DNA of 64,000 bases from Mycteria americana (lineage: Eukaryota > Chordata > Aves > Ciconiiformes > Ciconiidae). Positions 31,110 to 51,330 of this stretch are shown here, piece after piece. Both the position numbers and the translations under genes were made by a program. The notes under the pieces were generated by a model that searched no databases, was not told the DNA's origin, and saw only the letters and a list, made by a program, of their open reading frames with translations. Numbering within the stretch: position 1 is the first letter of the stretch; the number at the start of each line of letters is the position of its first letter. The stretch lies in the NCBI RefSeq assembly GCF_035582795.1, contig NW_027445436.1, positions 4,400,770 through 4,464,769 on the forward strand. The letters run 5' to 3'.

Positions 31110-34100
31110 CATTCATACTATTCTCTCCCTGCATGAGCATGTACATTGATGAGTAATGCCAGCAGGAGTTAAAAGTTTTTATTAAGAGGGAAAAATGGTC
31201 CTTTTATCTATTTAACTAATAATTACATTTTACTTTGACAGATTTGTGTGATCCTTTCAGTTGCCACTGTGTGAATGCAGAGGAGAGGAATCAAATTATT
31301 TTTTAAAATCCAGTGAATATGTTCCTCAGGTGATACATCCTATGATTGTTAAGAAATAACTTTTGTCATTTACTCATGTTCAGTATTCTTCATCTCTAAA
31401 CCCCTTAATTTACCATTTTGATTCCCAACAGTAAAAATGTGAAAACACTGGCAAACGTGCCTGCCTTCATCATGCTCAAACTCTGAAGGGAGCAGAACTC
31501 ACTTTTTTCACAAGGAATTATAAGAAGTATGGATGCCCTAAGATGTCTTTAAAATGTCTGTAGTGACAATATTATTCAACAGCTTTTCTTTTTAAATGGG
31601 CACATTCTTCAATGCTACCTGAAAATGTACTTTTTTTTAACCCTATAGTAATAAAGTGTCCAATATATTTCCGACTTATAAGAGCAGCTAATCTTTGCTT
31701 GTTGAAAGACTGGCTTTCAACCTTTTTTAAAAAAAATAGTCTTATTGACTTTTCCCAATGCAGTGTTTTTTACTGTTGTCTAAATTCAAAACCCATAGCC
31801 AAACAACAAATCTTAAAATATTCACAAATAGTTAAACCCATTTATACATGTAACATTTGTCCAATATGATCTGATGAAAAGATTATGGTGCTAATAAAAT
31901 ATTCATCACCAGAACCTCATTTAGAAGGTTGATGCCTGGAGGAGGAAAAAGGGAATTTTACTGTTAAAATATTGTTTCTTCTCCCCACAGACCCCTTTTT
32001 GGGATAGAGTAACAAAGAGGTAAAAAGGGTCAGGGATAGGAAATACAGCCCTTGTCTACCAAAGAAAATCCACTGTGGAGATAGGGCCTGGAGATATGGT
32101 GCATATCCATTATGTGCTTTGGACCACTTGGGCATGCTTGTTGTAGGGAGAGGGGTTAAAGGAGGAAGGCTTGCAAACACACGTGCACACAAAGGGCTGT
32201 AACCAACTGGAGACCCAACTGCCATAGAGTCAAACCATGGAGAATGAGGGCTTGGGTTACCAGAGACAGTTCTGTCACATAAGAAAAACAGATTCTATAC
32301 TTTCAGGTAAACTCATTAAACCAAATAAATAAAGAAATAACAAGCTATCAAGTAGGAGTATTGTGGTAGACCAACAAGAAAACAACTGTAGGAATATGCA
32401 AAGGAAAGGTTTAGGAAAAAATACTGTTTCAGTTTCCAGACTAGCTATTCTTGTTTTCTAAATCTGTTCTGATTCACTCTTCCACAAATGTCAGTGGACA
32501 TATTTGTAAACTTAATCATGGTAGTATTTATACTTCTTTTTCTAAATTTTACAGTTTTTAAATGCAATTTGTTAAATTTTATATATTAACACTTTTGTAA
32601 ATACAATCAAAACTTTGGTTTTTGCACTATAACAAGATTAATACAGATAATCCTAATTGCAGCCCAAAAAACCCAAACACCACCCCCCCCCCCCAAGTGT
32701 AGTTTTATTGTTTCAAAAGAAATAATTGGAGTTAAGATGATCAAGAAATAGAATTTCAGAGTAACCAAGGGGTTAAAGGTATGGCTTACACTTGGGAATT
32801 TCCTGGAACTCGTTCCTCCTTCCCTAACAGTGCTGCCAAAAATCACCCTCTGTAGGGGGAGAATAAATAATTATCTCAGTTTGGATTAATTTTTGATGGT
32901 ACACAAGTAATAATTGAACACTGTGCCAATTACTGCATGATGAGGATTTATAATGTGAATCACAGCCCTTGAGGAGTTGAGGTGACTCCATTAGCTAATT
33001 CTCCATTGTACCAATTTATCTATGATGGGGGAAACAACTATACCTTGCTCTTCCACCAGGATATCAAAATTCTTCCAGATTTCCAATATTATTATTAGAG
33101 AAAAAGTACAGAAAATATTTGCAATTGAATAAGGAAGTCACTACCAATAGGTTTGTAAAACATTAATATTTATGATATTTTAACTTTGGATTTGTACACA
33201 GCACTCATTTTCCATTTCTATAATTACCATTCCAAGTTGATACTCAAACCCCCAAACTTTTTTAGCTATCAGTAGTACAATACAGTGCATTGTATGGCAT
33301 TTTGTATAGCGAGATTTTCTGTATACAGTCACATTCACATACATATATAAAATATTTTAAAAATTACCACACTGTTGTATGTGTACCTGAAGTATTTAAA
33401 ATTATTTTGAGGGAGCAAAAAGCTACTGATTCATTTGACAGGGCCCCAACCTGCAGGATTTATATAATATGTATAAACCCCCTAAACTCCTATGTTAAGG
33501 AGAATCCTGCACTTGACAGAGCTGAAAGATTGATATATCTCATAATAATGCTTATTTATTTATATACCTACTTTCTTTATATACCTATTTGTATACACAC
33601 ACCCCTACTGCTACTGTAACCAATTATACATTAGCAGAGGTAATAATGTGTAATTGATTACTGTACCACTAGTTAAAGTTTTTCTTGTACACAAAAATAA
33701 ATTCTTCTGTGGATATCAAACCTAACTATTTTGTAATTTTGTTTAGAAAGGAGTTAGTTTATCTTACCTTCATGTACATGTTAGTAACCTAAATCTATAC
33801 CAGTAAACGTCAGAAATGTTTCTATGGATAGTACGATTATCTATTGCCCAAAACAGCACCACATCAGAAGTCTATTATTTTACTTGTCTATATCTTTAAT
33901 TACACATTCTTTTTTTATATTAACCACTAGACCCCAAAGTATATGACCTTTAATTCTGCAAATCACATTTCCCTTTTTTAAAGCCTAAAATCTGCATTCC
34001 TTTAAAATGACAAACCCTTTGCATTTGAAAGCAAACAATGGCATTCCAGATGCTTAACTAAGGTATTTTCTAAACTTTAATTTACATTAAATATAATCTA

Positions 34101-34243
34101 AATGTGTATTCAAGAAATGTTACATAGATATGTTTTGTTCAAATGTTGACACATATTCTCCTGGAGGCCTGCTAAAACAGATACTGTAGCTCAATGTAAC
34201 TTTTTTAGATGTGGTGTAGGGGTGGAAATAATTAAAATGTTAC
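31110..34243. other. NFIB intron, no other gene recognised
   Basis: AT-rich unique intron sequence with a short C run near 32680. Open stretches of about 100 codons or less look like chance. Confidence 0.6.
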
Positions 34244-34332
34244 CTTTGCCAAGTAATTCCCAATGTATCCTCACTGGCACTGGGGTATAAATGCCTGCTG
34301 TTTTGATTCATGGTCCAGTGACAAATCCTCAG
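34244..34332 (-). CDS. NFIB: NFIB alternative exon (89 bp)
   Basis: The acceptor TTGACAG lies just above 34332 and the donor GTAACA follows 34244. It starts in phase 0 and ends in phase 2: 29 codons plus AG. It reads LRICHWTMNQ then NSRHLYPSASEDTLGITWQ. Including it moves the terminal exon into the long frame (SPGTW... to QAETSN); skipping it gives the short SWYLG end. It is thus a switch between two C-termini. Compared with the NFIB I remember, D to H, G to S and T to A changes are visible. The reading frame and splice sites are intact. Confidence 0.92.
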
Positions 34333-35574
34333 CTGTCAATTGAAACCTAGCAGTCAGATATGGATCAAGCAGTACTACAGTCTTTAGTATTTAAATGAAT
34401 ATATGCAAACTAGTACTGTACATGGCAAAAGCCTTACTTTCCCAAAAAGTAACTTTTTTAAAAAAGAAAACAAAACAAGCAAAAAGCCTATTCTGAAAAA
34501 AATAACTGTTATAGATTTAAGATAATGCTACTTTAATATGTTCCTCTATTAATAAAGCATAAAAGAGTAACTAATGTTTAGCACATAACAATTAGTCATT
34601 ATTAGATTGCAAACTGAGCTGGAATAAAATAAAATGTTAATATGCAATAGTGAAATATTTTAAGAAAGAAAATCAAAATGCTATTTGCTCTATGTAATCT
34701 TCTAAATAATGTGTATTAAGTAAAGATCAAATATAATCAATATCTTGAAGCATGCATTTGATGAAACATAGAAGACATGCAACTTAGAAAAACTGCCCAA
34801 ATTACCCAAACTGTACGCCTTCATCTTGCTATTTAAGGATAAAGGTATTTTTCACTGAAGTTTATTAATTTAGTGTTACTGAAAGTGGTATTACTTAGCG
34901 AAAGGTGATAAAATAATCTAATCTTGTTCTAGACTCAGAATAACAGCATTTAAAATACTTTATTAAATTTAAATATAATGAGGAATGTACTAAATGTAAG
35001 CTAAAACAAATTCTTCCCAGATACTCAAATCATCAGTTCTGCCTTCACAGGTTGTTCATGTAACCAAATATAGCTGTTTTTAACAGCTGTTCCACAGTGC
35101 TAGCAGATTTATTGAAAATATATACTGCTTATTTTTAAGTTTAAGAAATTAAACTTTTGTCTTGTGAATAAAACATACAAAAAGCATACATTCAATGTCT
35201 TCAACAGAACAGCCTATTCCCTAATTTCATGTATATATATGTGTGTGTGTGTGTGCAAGCATTCACATGCACACATCAAACACACATATGCAAGCATATA
35301 AACATACCTCTTACATAATTTAGAAGCGAATACATAATTCACAGCAAAGATGGAACTATGACATATTTTTCCTTTTTACTCTATGGCTCCTACTGGTCAC
35401 CAAATGAACAATTTACTACAAAAGGGAGAACATTTGATTCCCATAGTGGCACTGAATAGGAAGATATTTTCCAATTGTGAAGTCTATGTAAGATCTATTT
35501 TGTTTTCCTCTGAACCATCTGGCCACATGTTTTATCATGAGAGTATATGAGTATCATGAGAGTACTTGGAATAC
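34333..35574. other. NFIB intron, unique
   Basis: AT-rich. A (TA)/(TG) microsatellite lies at 35231-35256. No gene recognised. Confidence 0.6.
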
Positions 35575-35632
35575 CAAGGGACTGGACTTGATGACCCTTG
35601 AGATCCCTCCCACTCATAGTCCTATGACATTG
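35575..35632 (+). mobile_element. Degenerate CR1 3' tail remnant
   Basis: GGGACTGGACTTGATGACCC followed by a CCTCCCACTCATAGTCCTATGA-like end resembles the last 60 bases of CR1 elements. Very diverged. Confidence 0.45.
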
Positions 35633-35744
35633 CTGAAATTCTCCAAATTTATTTCAGACTATATAAAAACAAAAATATGTAGAAGATGCATTAAATAAGC
35701 AGTGATTTTGTGATGGCAAGTATGTAATTTTTATGACTTATATT

Positions 35745-36092
35745 AGACCTTATCGCTCTCTACAACTACCTGAAAGGAGGTTGTAACAAGGTAGGTGTCG
35801 GTCTCTTCTCCCAAGTAACAAGCAATAGGACAAGAGGAAATGGCCTCAAGTTGCACCAGGGGAGGTTTAGATTGGATATTAGGAAAAATTTCTTCACCGA
35901 AAAGGTTGTCAAGCATTGGAACAGGCTGCCCAGGGAAGTGGTTGAGTCACCATCCCTGGAGGTATTTAAAAGACGTTTGGATGAGGTGCTTAGGGACATG
36001 GTGTAGTGGTGGACTTGGCAGTGCTAGGTTAACGGTTGGACTTGATGATGTTAAAGGTCTTTTCCAACCTAAACAATTCTATGATTCTATGA
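35745..36092 (+). mobile_element. CR1 LINE, 3' end fragment
   Basis: 5'-truncated plus-strand CR1. The end of ORF2 is decayed ([24 protein letters not shown]), followed by the tail TTCTATGATTCTATGATA at 36075-36092. Confidence 0.92.
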
Positions 36093-41026
<4,934 letters not shown>

Positions 41027-41192
41027 TGGTTGCTGCAGGTGAAGATGCCTCACCTTCAGTGGATGTAGTGATGGGTTTAGCATCTGTCATGGTCAGGGTC
41101 ATCGGTTGCACAGCACTATGATGGGGAGAGGGTGCCAAAACTGGAGTAAAATGGCCAGGCACTTTCCCTACTGCTTGACCACTGCTGTTAGG
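41027..41192 (-). CDS. NFIB: NFIB exon with two in-frame donors
   Basis: The acceptor TTTTGTAG lies above 41192, phase 0. It reads [47 protein letters not shown]... Two donors are possible: GTGAGT after 41027, and GTGAGG after 41054 (within GAAGGTGAGG), 27 bases apart. Both leave phase 1, so the nine extra residues ([13 protein letters not shown]) can be included or left out. This is the proline/serine-rich transactivation region. Several changes are at residues that I recall as constant in vertebrate NFIB (P to H, R to Q, V to M, T to A). Confidence 0.92.
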
Positions 41193-42030
41193 CTACAAAA
41201 CAAAACAAAAAAAATGCTTTGTGAAATATACATTTTGTGTTTAAGGATCCTACCCACCTATCTTAGGGTTTTCCAGAATGCTGGAATATGTAATTCTAAA
41301 AAAATCTATGAAACTATACACAATATTTTCAGCAGGCATCAGATCCTTTCATTAGCAGATAGGCACCACATGTTCAATTCACAGTATGTTTTAATAAGTT
41401 TTATCCCTTTCTGAATGCATCGTCCATCAAATTGATTCATAATAAAGTTGCTGTTCACCCAGTGGGATTCAGCTGACCAAGCACTGCAGAACACTGCAAA
41501 ACCTGTATGTTCACATACTATTCTGGCTGGGAGCATAAGCAAGATCTGGGCACATCTCTTCAAAGAGATTACATGCTCTGGAAAGCTAACTTATAATTCA
41601 CATGTATGGGGGCAGGAGGAGGTGTTGGGGGATCAGGATAGGATGCACTATAAGGCATATATCAGAATATCTGACTAAAGGCCATCCACCAGAATGCCTC
41701 TTTCACAGAGGACTTTAATAATGGGAACTCTGTCCCTGTCAACAGTATAATGAGCCTAGTCATTTCTTTTCATGGATAGATGCACAGGGTGTACAAGAGG
41801 CAGCCTGCATATTGTCTTCTGCAGATATACATAACTGAACTTGGCAATGTTCACAGATAAATGTATATATTTATCCAGTGTTTAAACATGACTTCAGCCT
41901 TACATAAACAGTACATAACTTGCAGTAAATATTAACATCTAGTAAATAAAGACTTATTTCAGAAGTTGCTGATAAAAATATTGAAGCTGATTATGATTTC
42001 TGTGAATCAGAATTATTTAAAAATACACAG
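41193..42030. other. NFIB intron, unique
   Basis: No gene or repeat recognised. Confidence 0.6.
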
Positions 42031-42597
42031 AATGACAGAATCACAGAATGGTTGAGGTTGGAAGGGACCTCCGGAGGTCATCTGGTCCTACCTACCCCCC
42101 TGCTCAAGCAGGGCCACCTACAGTTGGTTGCTTTTGAATATCTCCAAGGAGGGAGACTCTACAGCCTTCCTGGGCAACCTGTTCCAGTGCTCAGTCACCC
42201 TCACAGTAAAAAAGTGTTTCCTGATGTTCAGACAGAACCTCCTGTGTTTCCGTTTGTGCCCATTGCCTCTGGTCACTGGGCACCACTGAAAAGAGCCTGG
42301 CTCAGTCTTCTTTACACCCTCCCTTCAGGTATTTCTATACATTGATAAGATCCCCCCTGAGCCTTCTCTTCTCCAGGCTAAACAGTCCCAGCTTTCTCAG
42401 CCTTTCCTCATAGGAGAGATGCTCCTGTCCCTTCATCAACTTGGTAGCCCTTCATTGAACTCTCTCCAGTATGTCCATGTCTCTCCTGTACTGAGGAGCC
42501 CAGAAGTGGACATAGGACTCCAGGTGTGGCCTCACCAGTGCTGAGTAGAGGGGAAGGATCACCTCCCTCAACCTGCTGGTAACACTCCCCCTAAGGA
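42031..42597 (-). mobile_element. CR1 LINE, 3' part, head-to-head with the next CR1
   Basis: The 3' tail is at 42031 (GATTCTGTCATTC on the minus strand), and it is 5'-truncated at about 42597. It is the same subfamily as 30696-31109. Immediately next to it, in opposite orientation, begins another CR1. The junction is a short palindrome (AACACTCC at 42581-42588, GGAGTGTT at 42595-42602). Confidence 0.92.
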
Positions 42598-43907
42598 GTG
42601 TTATGGGGAAGATCATGCTGGGTGCTATTGAAAGGCATTTAAAGGACAATGCAATCATCAGGCACAGTCAACATGGGATCACAAAGGGAAAGTCCTGCCT
42701 AACTAATTTGATATCCTTCTACAATAAGGTCACCCACCTAGTGGATGAAGGGAAAGCGGTGGATGTAGCTTTTCTGGATTTTAGTAAGGCTTTTGATGCT
42801 GTCCCTCACAGGATCCTTCTGGACAAGTTGTCCAGCTGTGAGATGAGCAGGTACACGGTGCACTGGGTGAAGAACTGGCTGAAGGGCAGGGCTCAAAGGG
42901 TTGTAGTGAATGGGGCTACATCTGGCTGGCAACTGGTCACCAGCGGTGTTCCTCAGGGCTCAATTCTAGGGCCAGTTCTGTTCAATATTTTTATCAGTGA
43001 TCTGGAGGCAGGAGTTGAATGCACCATTAGCAAGTTTGCTGACGATACTAAACTGGGAGGTGCTGATGACTCTCTTGAGGGACAAGAGGCCTTGCAGAGG
43101 GATCTGGATAGACTGGAGCATTGGGCAATTGTCAATGGCATGAAATTTAACAAGGTCAAATGACAGATTCTGCACCTGGGATGGAGTAATGCTGGGCACA
43201 AGTATAAACTGGGAGAGGAGTGGCTGGGGAGCAGCCCTGCAGAAAGGGATCTGGGGGTGCTGGTCAACAGCAGGCTCAATAGGAGTCAGCAGTGTGCCCT
43301 GGCAGCCAAGAGGGCAAACTGCATCCTGGGGTGCATCAAACACAGCATAACCAGCCAGTCAAAAGAGGTGATTATCCCGCTGTATTTAGCATTGGTGTGG
43401 CCTCACCTTGAGTACTGTGTGCAGTTCTGGGCCCCACAATTTAAGAAGGATGTGAAGGTCCTTGAATGTGCCCAGAGGAGGGCAACAAAGCTGGTGAAAG
43501 GGCTGGAAGGCATGTCCTATGAGGAGCAGCTAAGGACTCTGGGTTTGTCTACTTTGGAGAAAAGGAGGCTGAGGGGCGACCTCATTGCTCTCTACAGCTT
43601 CCTGAGGAGGGGAAGTGGAGAGGGAGGTGCTGATCTCTTCTCCCTGGTATCCAGTGACAGGACGTGTGGGAATGGTTCAAAGCTGTGTCAGGGGAGGTTT
43701 AGACTGGACTATAGGAAGCATTTCTTTACCGAGAGGGTACTGGACACTGGAACAGGCTTCCTAGAGAGGTGGTCGATGCCCCATGCCTGTCAGTGTTTAA
43801 GAGGCATTTGGACAATGCCCTTAATAACATGCTTTAATTTTTGGTCAGCCCTGAATTGGTCAGGCAGTTGGACTACATGATCATTGTAGGTCCCTTCCAA
43901 CTGAAAT
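42598..43907 (+). mobile_element. CR1 LINE, RT to 3' end (subfamily of the 9.8-12.6 kb copy)
   Basis: Plus-strand, 5'-truncated. Its RT frame is about 97% identical in protein to the copy at 11061-10501 (5 differences in 186 residues by eye). The 3' end is followed by a pentanucleotide array. It lies in antisense to NFIB in an intron. Confidence 0.93.
42603..43880 (+). pseudogene. CR1 ORF2 reverse transcriptase remnant with one in-frame TGA
   Basis: Frame 42603-43163 holds [43 protein letters not shown] and [12 protein letters not shown]. After a TGA at 43161-43163 the same frame continues; its first ATG-type start (CTG/ATG-like) is near 43257, and it carries [20 protein letters not shown] and [19 protein letters not shown], staying open to about 43880. 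The catalytic FADD is intact. Lacking the endonuclease, the copy is dead. Confidence 0.87.
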
Positions 43908-43958
43908 ATTCTCTTCTGTTCTGTTCTGTTCTGTTCTATTCCATTCCATTCCATTCTC
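43908..43958. repeat. (TTCTG)n/(TTCCA)n microsatellite at a CR1 3' tail
   Basis: About ten pentamers, TTCTG then TTCCA variants, directly after the CR1 3' end. It is the counterpart of the (TAGAA)n array at 9699-9782. Confidence 0.9.
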
Positions 43959-44323
43959 TTTATATATATATTTAGAAATATATATGGAATATATATTTAT
44001 ATATGTAATTTCTTAAAATCAAGATTTACTGTAATTGTTTTCAGTGCAGGGACTTCACCAAGAGATATGCAATCTGTAATGAATCAATCTCCTCTCAGAC
44101 AGGAGTTCACAGAATTTCCCCAACACCTAAAGCCTCCACTTCCATTTAAAGACAGGTATTTCTCTGTGAGGTATATCACTGGAAACAAAAATTACTATCT
44201 GTCTGATGTCATATTAAAACACTGCTATCTACAGATGAAACATAAAAACCTAACAGAACTTTAATATGAGATGGACATATAACAATTCACATATACTACT
44301 AAATGCAATGCATTTTTCAGTTA
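43959..44323. other. NFIB intron, unique; TA-rich start
   Basis: TATATA-rich stretch at 43960-44010, then unique sequence. No gene recognised. Confidence 0.55.
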
Positions 44324-44328
44324 ACATT

Positions 44329-44925
44329 TGTATTGAGTCTGGCTGAGATGGAGTTAATTTTCCCCATAGCAGCCCTCATAGTGCTGTGCTTTGTATTGGT
44401 AGCTAGAAAGGTGTTGATAACACACCAGTGTTTTGGCTACTGCTGAGCAGTGCTCCCACAGCATCAAGGCTGTCTCTCCAACATTTGCCCCCCCTCACCA
44501 GTAGGCCCCAGCCTGGTGGGCAAGATCTTGGGAGGAGACATAGCCAGAACAGCTGACCAAACTGACCAAAGGGATATTCCATACCATATGATGTCTGCTC
44601 AGCAATAAAAGCTAAGAGAACAGAGGAGGAGGGGAGGCATTCATTATTACGACGTTTGTCTTCCGGAGCAACGGCTACGCATACCGAAGCTCTACTTCCC
44701 AGGAAGTGGCTGGACATCGCCTGCTGATGGGAAGTAGAGAATAAATCTTTTGTTTTCCTTTGCTTCCGTGCGCAGCCTTTGCTTTTTTCTTTATTAAACT
44801 GCCTTTATCTTGACCCACGAGGTTTTTTTCCATCTTTTTTTCTCCCCCCCCCATCCTGCTGAGGAGGGGAGTGATAGAGCGGCTTTGGTGAGCACCTGGT
44901 GTCCAGCCAAGGTCAACTCACCACA
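44329..44925 (+). mobile_element. Solo LTR, ERV-L-type, 5-bp TSD ACATT
   Basis: Starts TGTATTGAGTCTGGCTGAGA and ends GGTCAACTCACCACA. It contains a TATA-like AATAAAAG near 44604 and an ATTAAA signal near 44794. It is flanked by ACATT at 44324-44328 and 44926-44930. It is related to the LTR at 59303-59897 but clearly older. Confidence 0.9.
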
Positions 44926-44930
44926 ACATT

Positions 44931-45807
44931 CATACAATATCTTTTCTTTACAAAATGACTGTATTCTTGGAATTTTAAGTGAAAAGGATCTTAGAAGAAA
45001 CTTTGAGGAAAAAAAATAATCAACCAACACCAGACAGTACCATAATTTTGTGTACTTCCTAGGTATAGCTACTTAGGACACTGCATCAGGTATTTCTGAA
45101 AGATGTTTTTGGACTTTCATATAAATCATGCAATTCCAGTTAGTTATTTAACCTGGAGAACAATGTATCTTCATCCCAAAAAAACCATTTCTGTGGTTTC
45201 CATGCTTCCAAGAACATTGCCCTACTACAACCAGGCAATCAACCAATGCATGTCATCCTGCCACACTGAATTCACTGTATTCAGAAATACTTTGGAGCAT
45301 CATCTATTCTTTTTCTATATTTATAATCCCTTGTAATGGTCAAGTTCAGATACTATAGTGATGGGCACCATTGCAAAACTCTATGATAGCACAGTTTTCA
45401 AGACCTTTGCTTGAATTCCATTTATTGATAAAATTGTATAAGAACCAGTTTTGCATAATTTTTTTCTCCCTTGTTGACTGTACAAAAACCCCCCATTTTT
45501 TTAAAAAACAGTTGTGTACTGGCCACATCTATCCCAGGGTTCACAATTCATAAATTCTGTTACTGAGTCCATGCTATTCTGGTTTGTAATATGCAAAGTA
45601 CAGTAGGTGATGATTGGTCTAGTAAAATCTACAGGTAAAAGAAAGAGGTGGGAGAAGTATCCCCCCACATTTTTCTACCTCCCCTTTTTTGTAATACAAT
45701 ATAACCCCAGCTTTGTACAACACTCGTTTTTTTTTTCATGTAGGACACCCTAATGTTATGCCACCTGTTCCCATTCAATGGTCATGTGAGTCCATGCATG
45801 TAGAAAT
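44931..45807. other. NFIB intron, unique
   Basis: No gene or repeat recognised. Confidence 0.55.
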
Positions 45808-46788
45808 GGACTTAGGAAAGCCAAAGCTCAGCAGGAGTTGTAACTAGCGAGGGAGGTGACAGGCAACAAGAAAGGTTTCTCTAAGTACATCAGTAGGAAA
45901 AGGAAGGCTAAGGAGAGTTTGGGCCCATTGTTCAATGGGGCAGGGGACCTAGTGACAAGTAATAGAGAAAAGGCTGAGGTATTCACTGCCTTTTTTGCCT
46001 CAGTTTTCACTGGTAAGGCTTGTCCTGAGGCCTTCCAGGTCCTTGAGTCTCCTAGCAGCATCTGTGGGAGTGAAGCAGTACCCACAGCGAAGGAAGAAAG
46101 AGTTGGGGAGCACTTAACTCACTTGGATACACAAGTCCAAGTGACCAGATGGGATGCATCTGAAGGTGCTGAGGGAGCTGTCTGATGTCATTTCGATGGC
46201 CAATCTCTATCATCTTAGAATGGTCATGGCAATCAGGAGAGGTTCCTGAGGATTGGAAAAAGACAAACATCACACCCATCTTAAAGAAGGGCAAGGAGGA
46301 GGATCCAGGGAACTACATGCTGATCCGCCTCACCTCGATCCCTGGGAAGGTGATGAAGCAAATCCTCTTAGAAGCCATCTCTAAACACATGATAGATGAG
46401 AAGGTGATTGGGAGTAGCCAGCACGGGTTTACTAAGGGCAAATCATGCTTGATCAACCTCATTGCTTTCTATGATGACACTGGCACTGTGGACAAGGGGA
46501 GGGCAGTGGATGTTGTACACCTTGACTTTAGTAAGGCTTTTGACACAGTCTCCCATAGTCATCACAAAATTGGTAAGATATGGGCTGGATAACTGGATGA
46601 TAAGATGGATGGAAAATTGGCTGGATGGAAAATTGGCTGGAGTGACAGGCTCAAAGAGCTGCGATCGGTGCTGCAAAGTCCAGCTGTTGGCCAGCTAATG
46701 GCATCTGTCAGGGATCAGTACTGGGGCCAATACTATGTAATGTCTTCATTAACGACCTGGATGACAGGACAGAGTGCCCACTATTTCC
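45808..46788 (+). mobile_element. CR1 LINE, internal ORF2 part, truncated at both ends
   Basis: Begins in the linker (GNKKGFSKYISRKRKAKESLG at about 45862) and passes through [17 protein letters not shown] and [15 protein letters not shown], ending after FINDLDDRTECP (about 46788) before the catalytic FADD block. There is no 3' tail. Loss of the 3' end is unusual for CR1 and points to a later deletion. Frames are broken at about 46190 and 46580. Confidence 0.9.
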
Positions 46789-50591
<3,803 letters not shown>

Positions 50592-51279
50592 TGTATTGGG
50601 TTTACATAGCAAGGGGGGGGGGCTGCAGGGGTAGCTTCTATGAGAAGATAGCAAAAGCTGCCTTTGTGTCAGACAGAGCCAATTCCAGCCAGCTCCAACA
50701 TGGACCCACCGCTGGCCAAGGCTGAGCCAATCAGCGATGTTGGTAGCATCTCTGTGATAACATATTTAAGAAAGGGTAAAAATGCTGTGTAACAGCAGCT
50801 GGGAGAGAGGAGTGAGAATATGTGAGAGAACTATTCAGACACCAAGGTCAGTGAAGGAGGGGGAGCAGAGATTCAGCCCTGCAGCCCGTGGTGAAGACCA
50901 TGGTGACGCAGGTTGTCCCCCTGCAGCCCATGGAGGTCCACAGCAGAGCAGGCGGATGTGCCCTGAAGGAAGCTGCAACCTGTGGAGAGGAGCCCATGCA
51001 GGAGCAGGTTTTCTGCTAGGACCTGTGACCCTGTGGGGGACCCATGCTGGAGCAGTTTGTTCCTGAAGGACTGTATGCTGTGGAATGGACCCATGCTGGA
51101 GCAGTTTTTAAAGAACTGCAGCCTGTGGGAAGGACCTACATTGGAGAAGGTCGTGAAGGACTGTCTCCTGTGGGAGGGGGCCCCATGCTGGAGCAAGGGA
51201 AGAGTGTGAAGAGGAAGGAGCAGCAGAGACAAAGCATTCTGAACTGACCGTAACCCCCATTCCCCATCCCCCTGCACCT
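50592..51279 (+). mobile_element. LTR (second ERV-L-like family), 3'-truncated
   Basis: Starts TGTATTGGGTTTACATAGCA like the LTR at 51331, has ACATATTTAAGAAAGG near 50760, and contains a run of degenerate units with CCATGCTGGAGCAG. It stops at about 51279, before the part that would hold the polyadenylation signal and the GGTCAACCCACCACA end. It lies 51 bases before the next copy of the same family. Confidence 0.82.
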
Positions 51280-51330
51280 ATAAGATAAACAAGCCATGTG
51301 CTGGAAATTCCCTATTATTCTTTAACTTGA

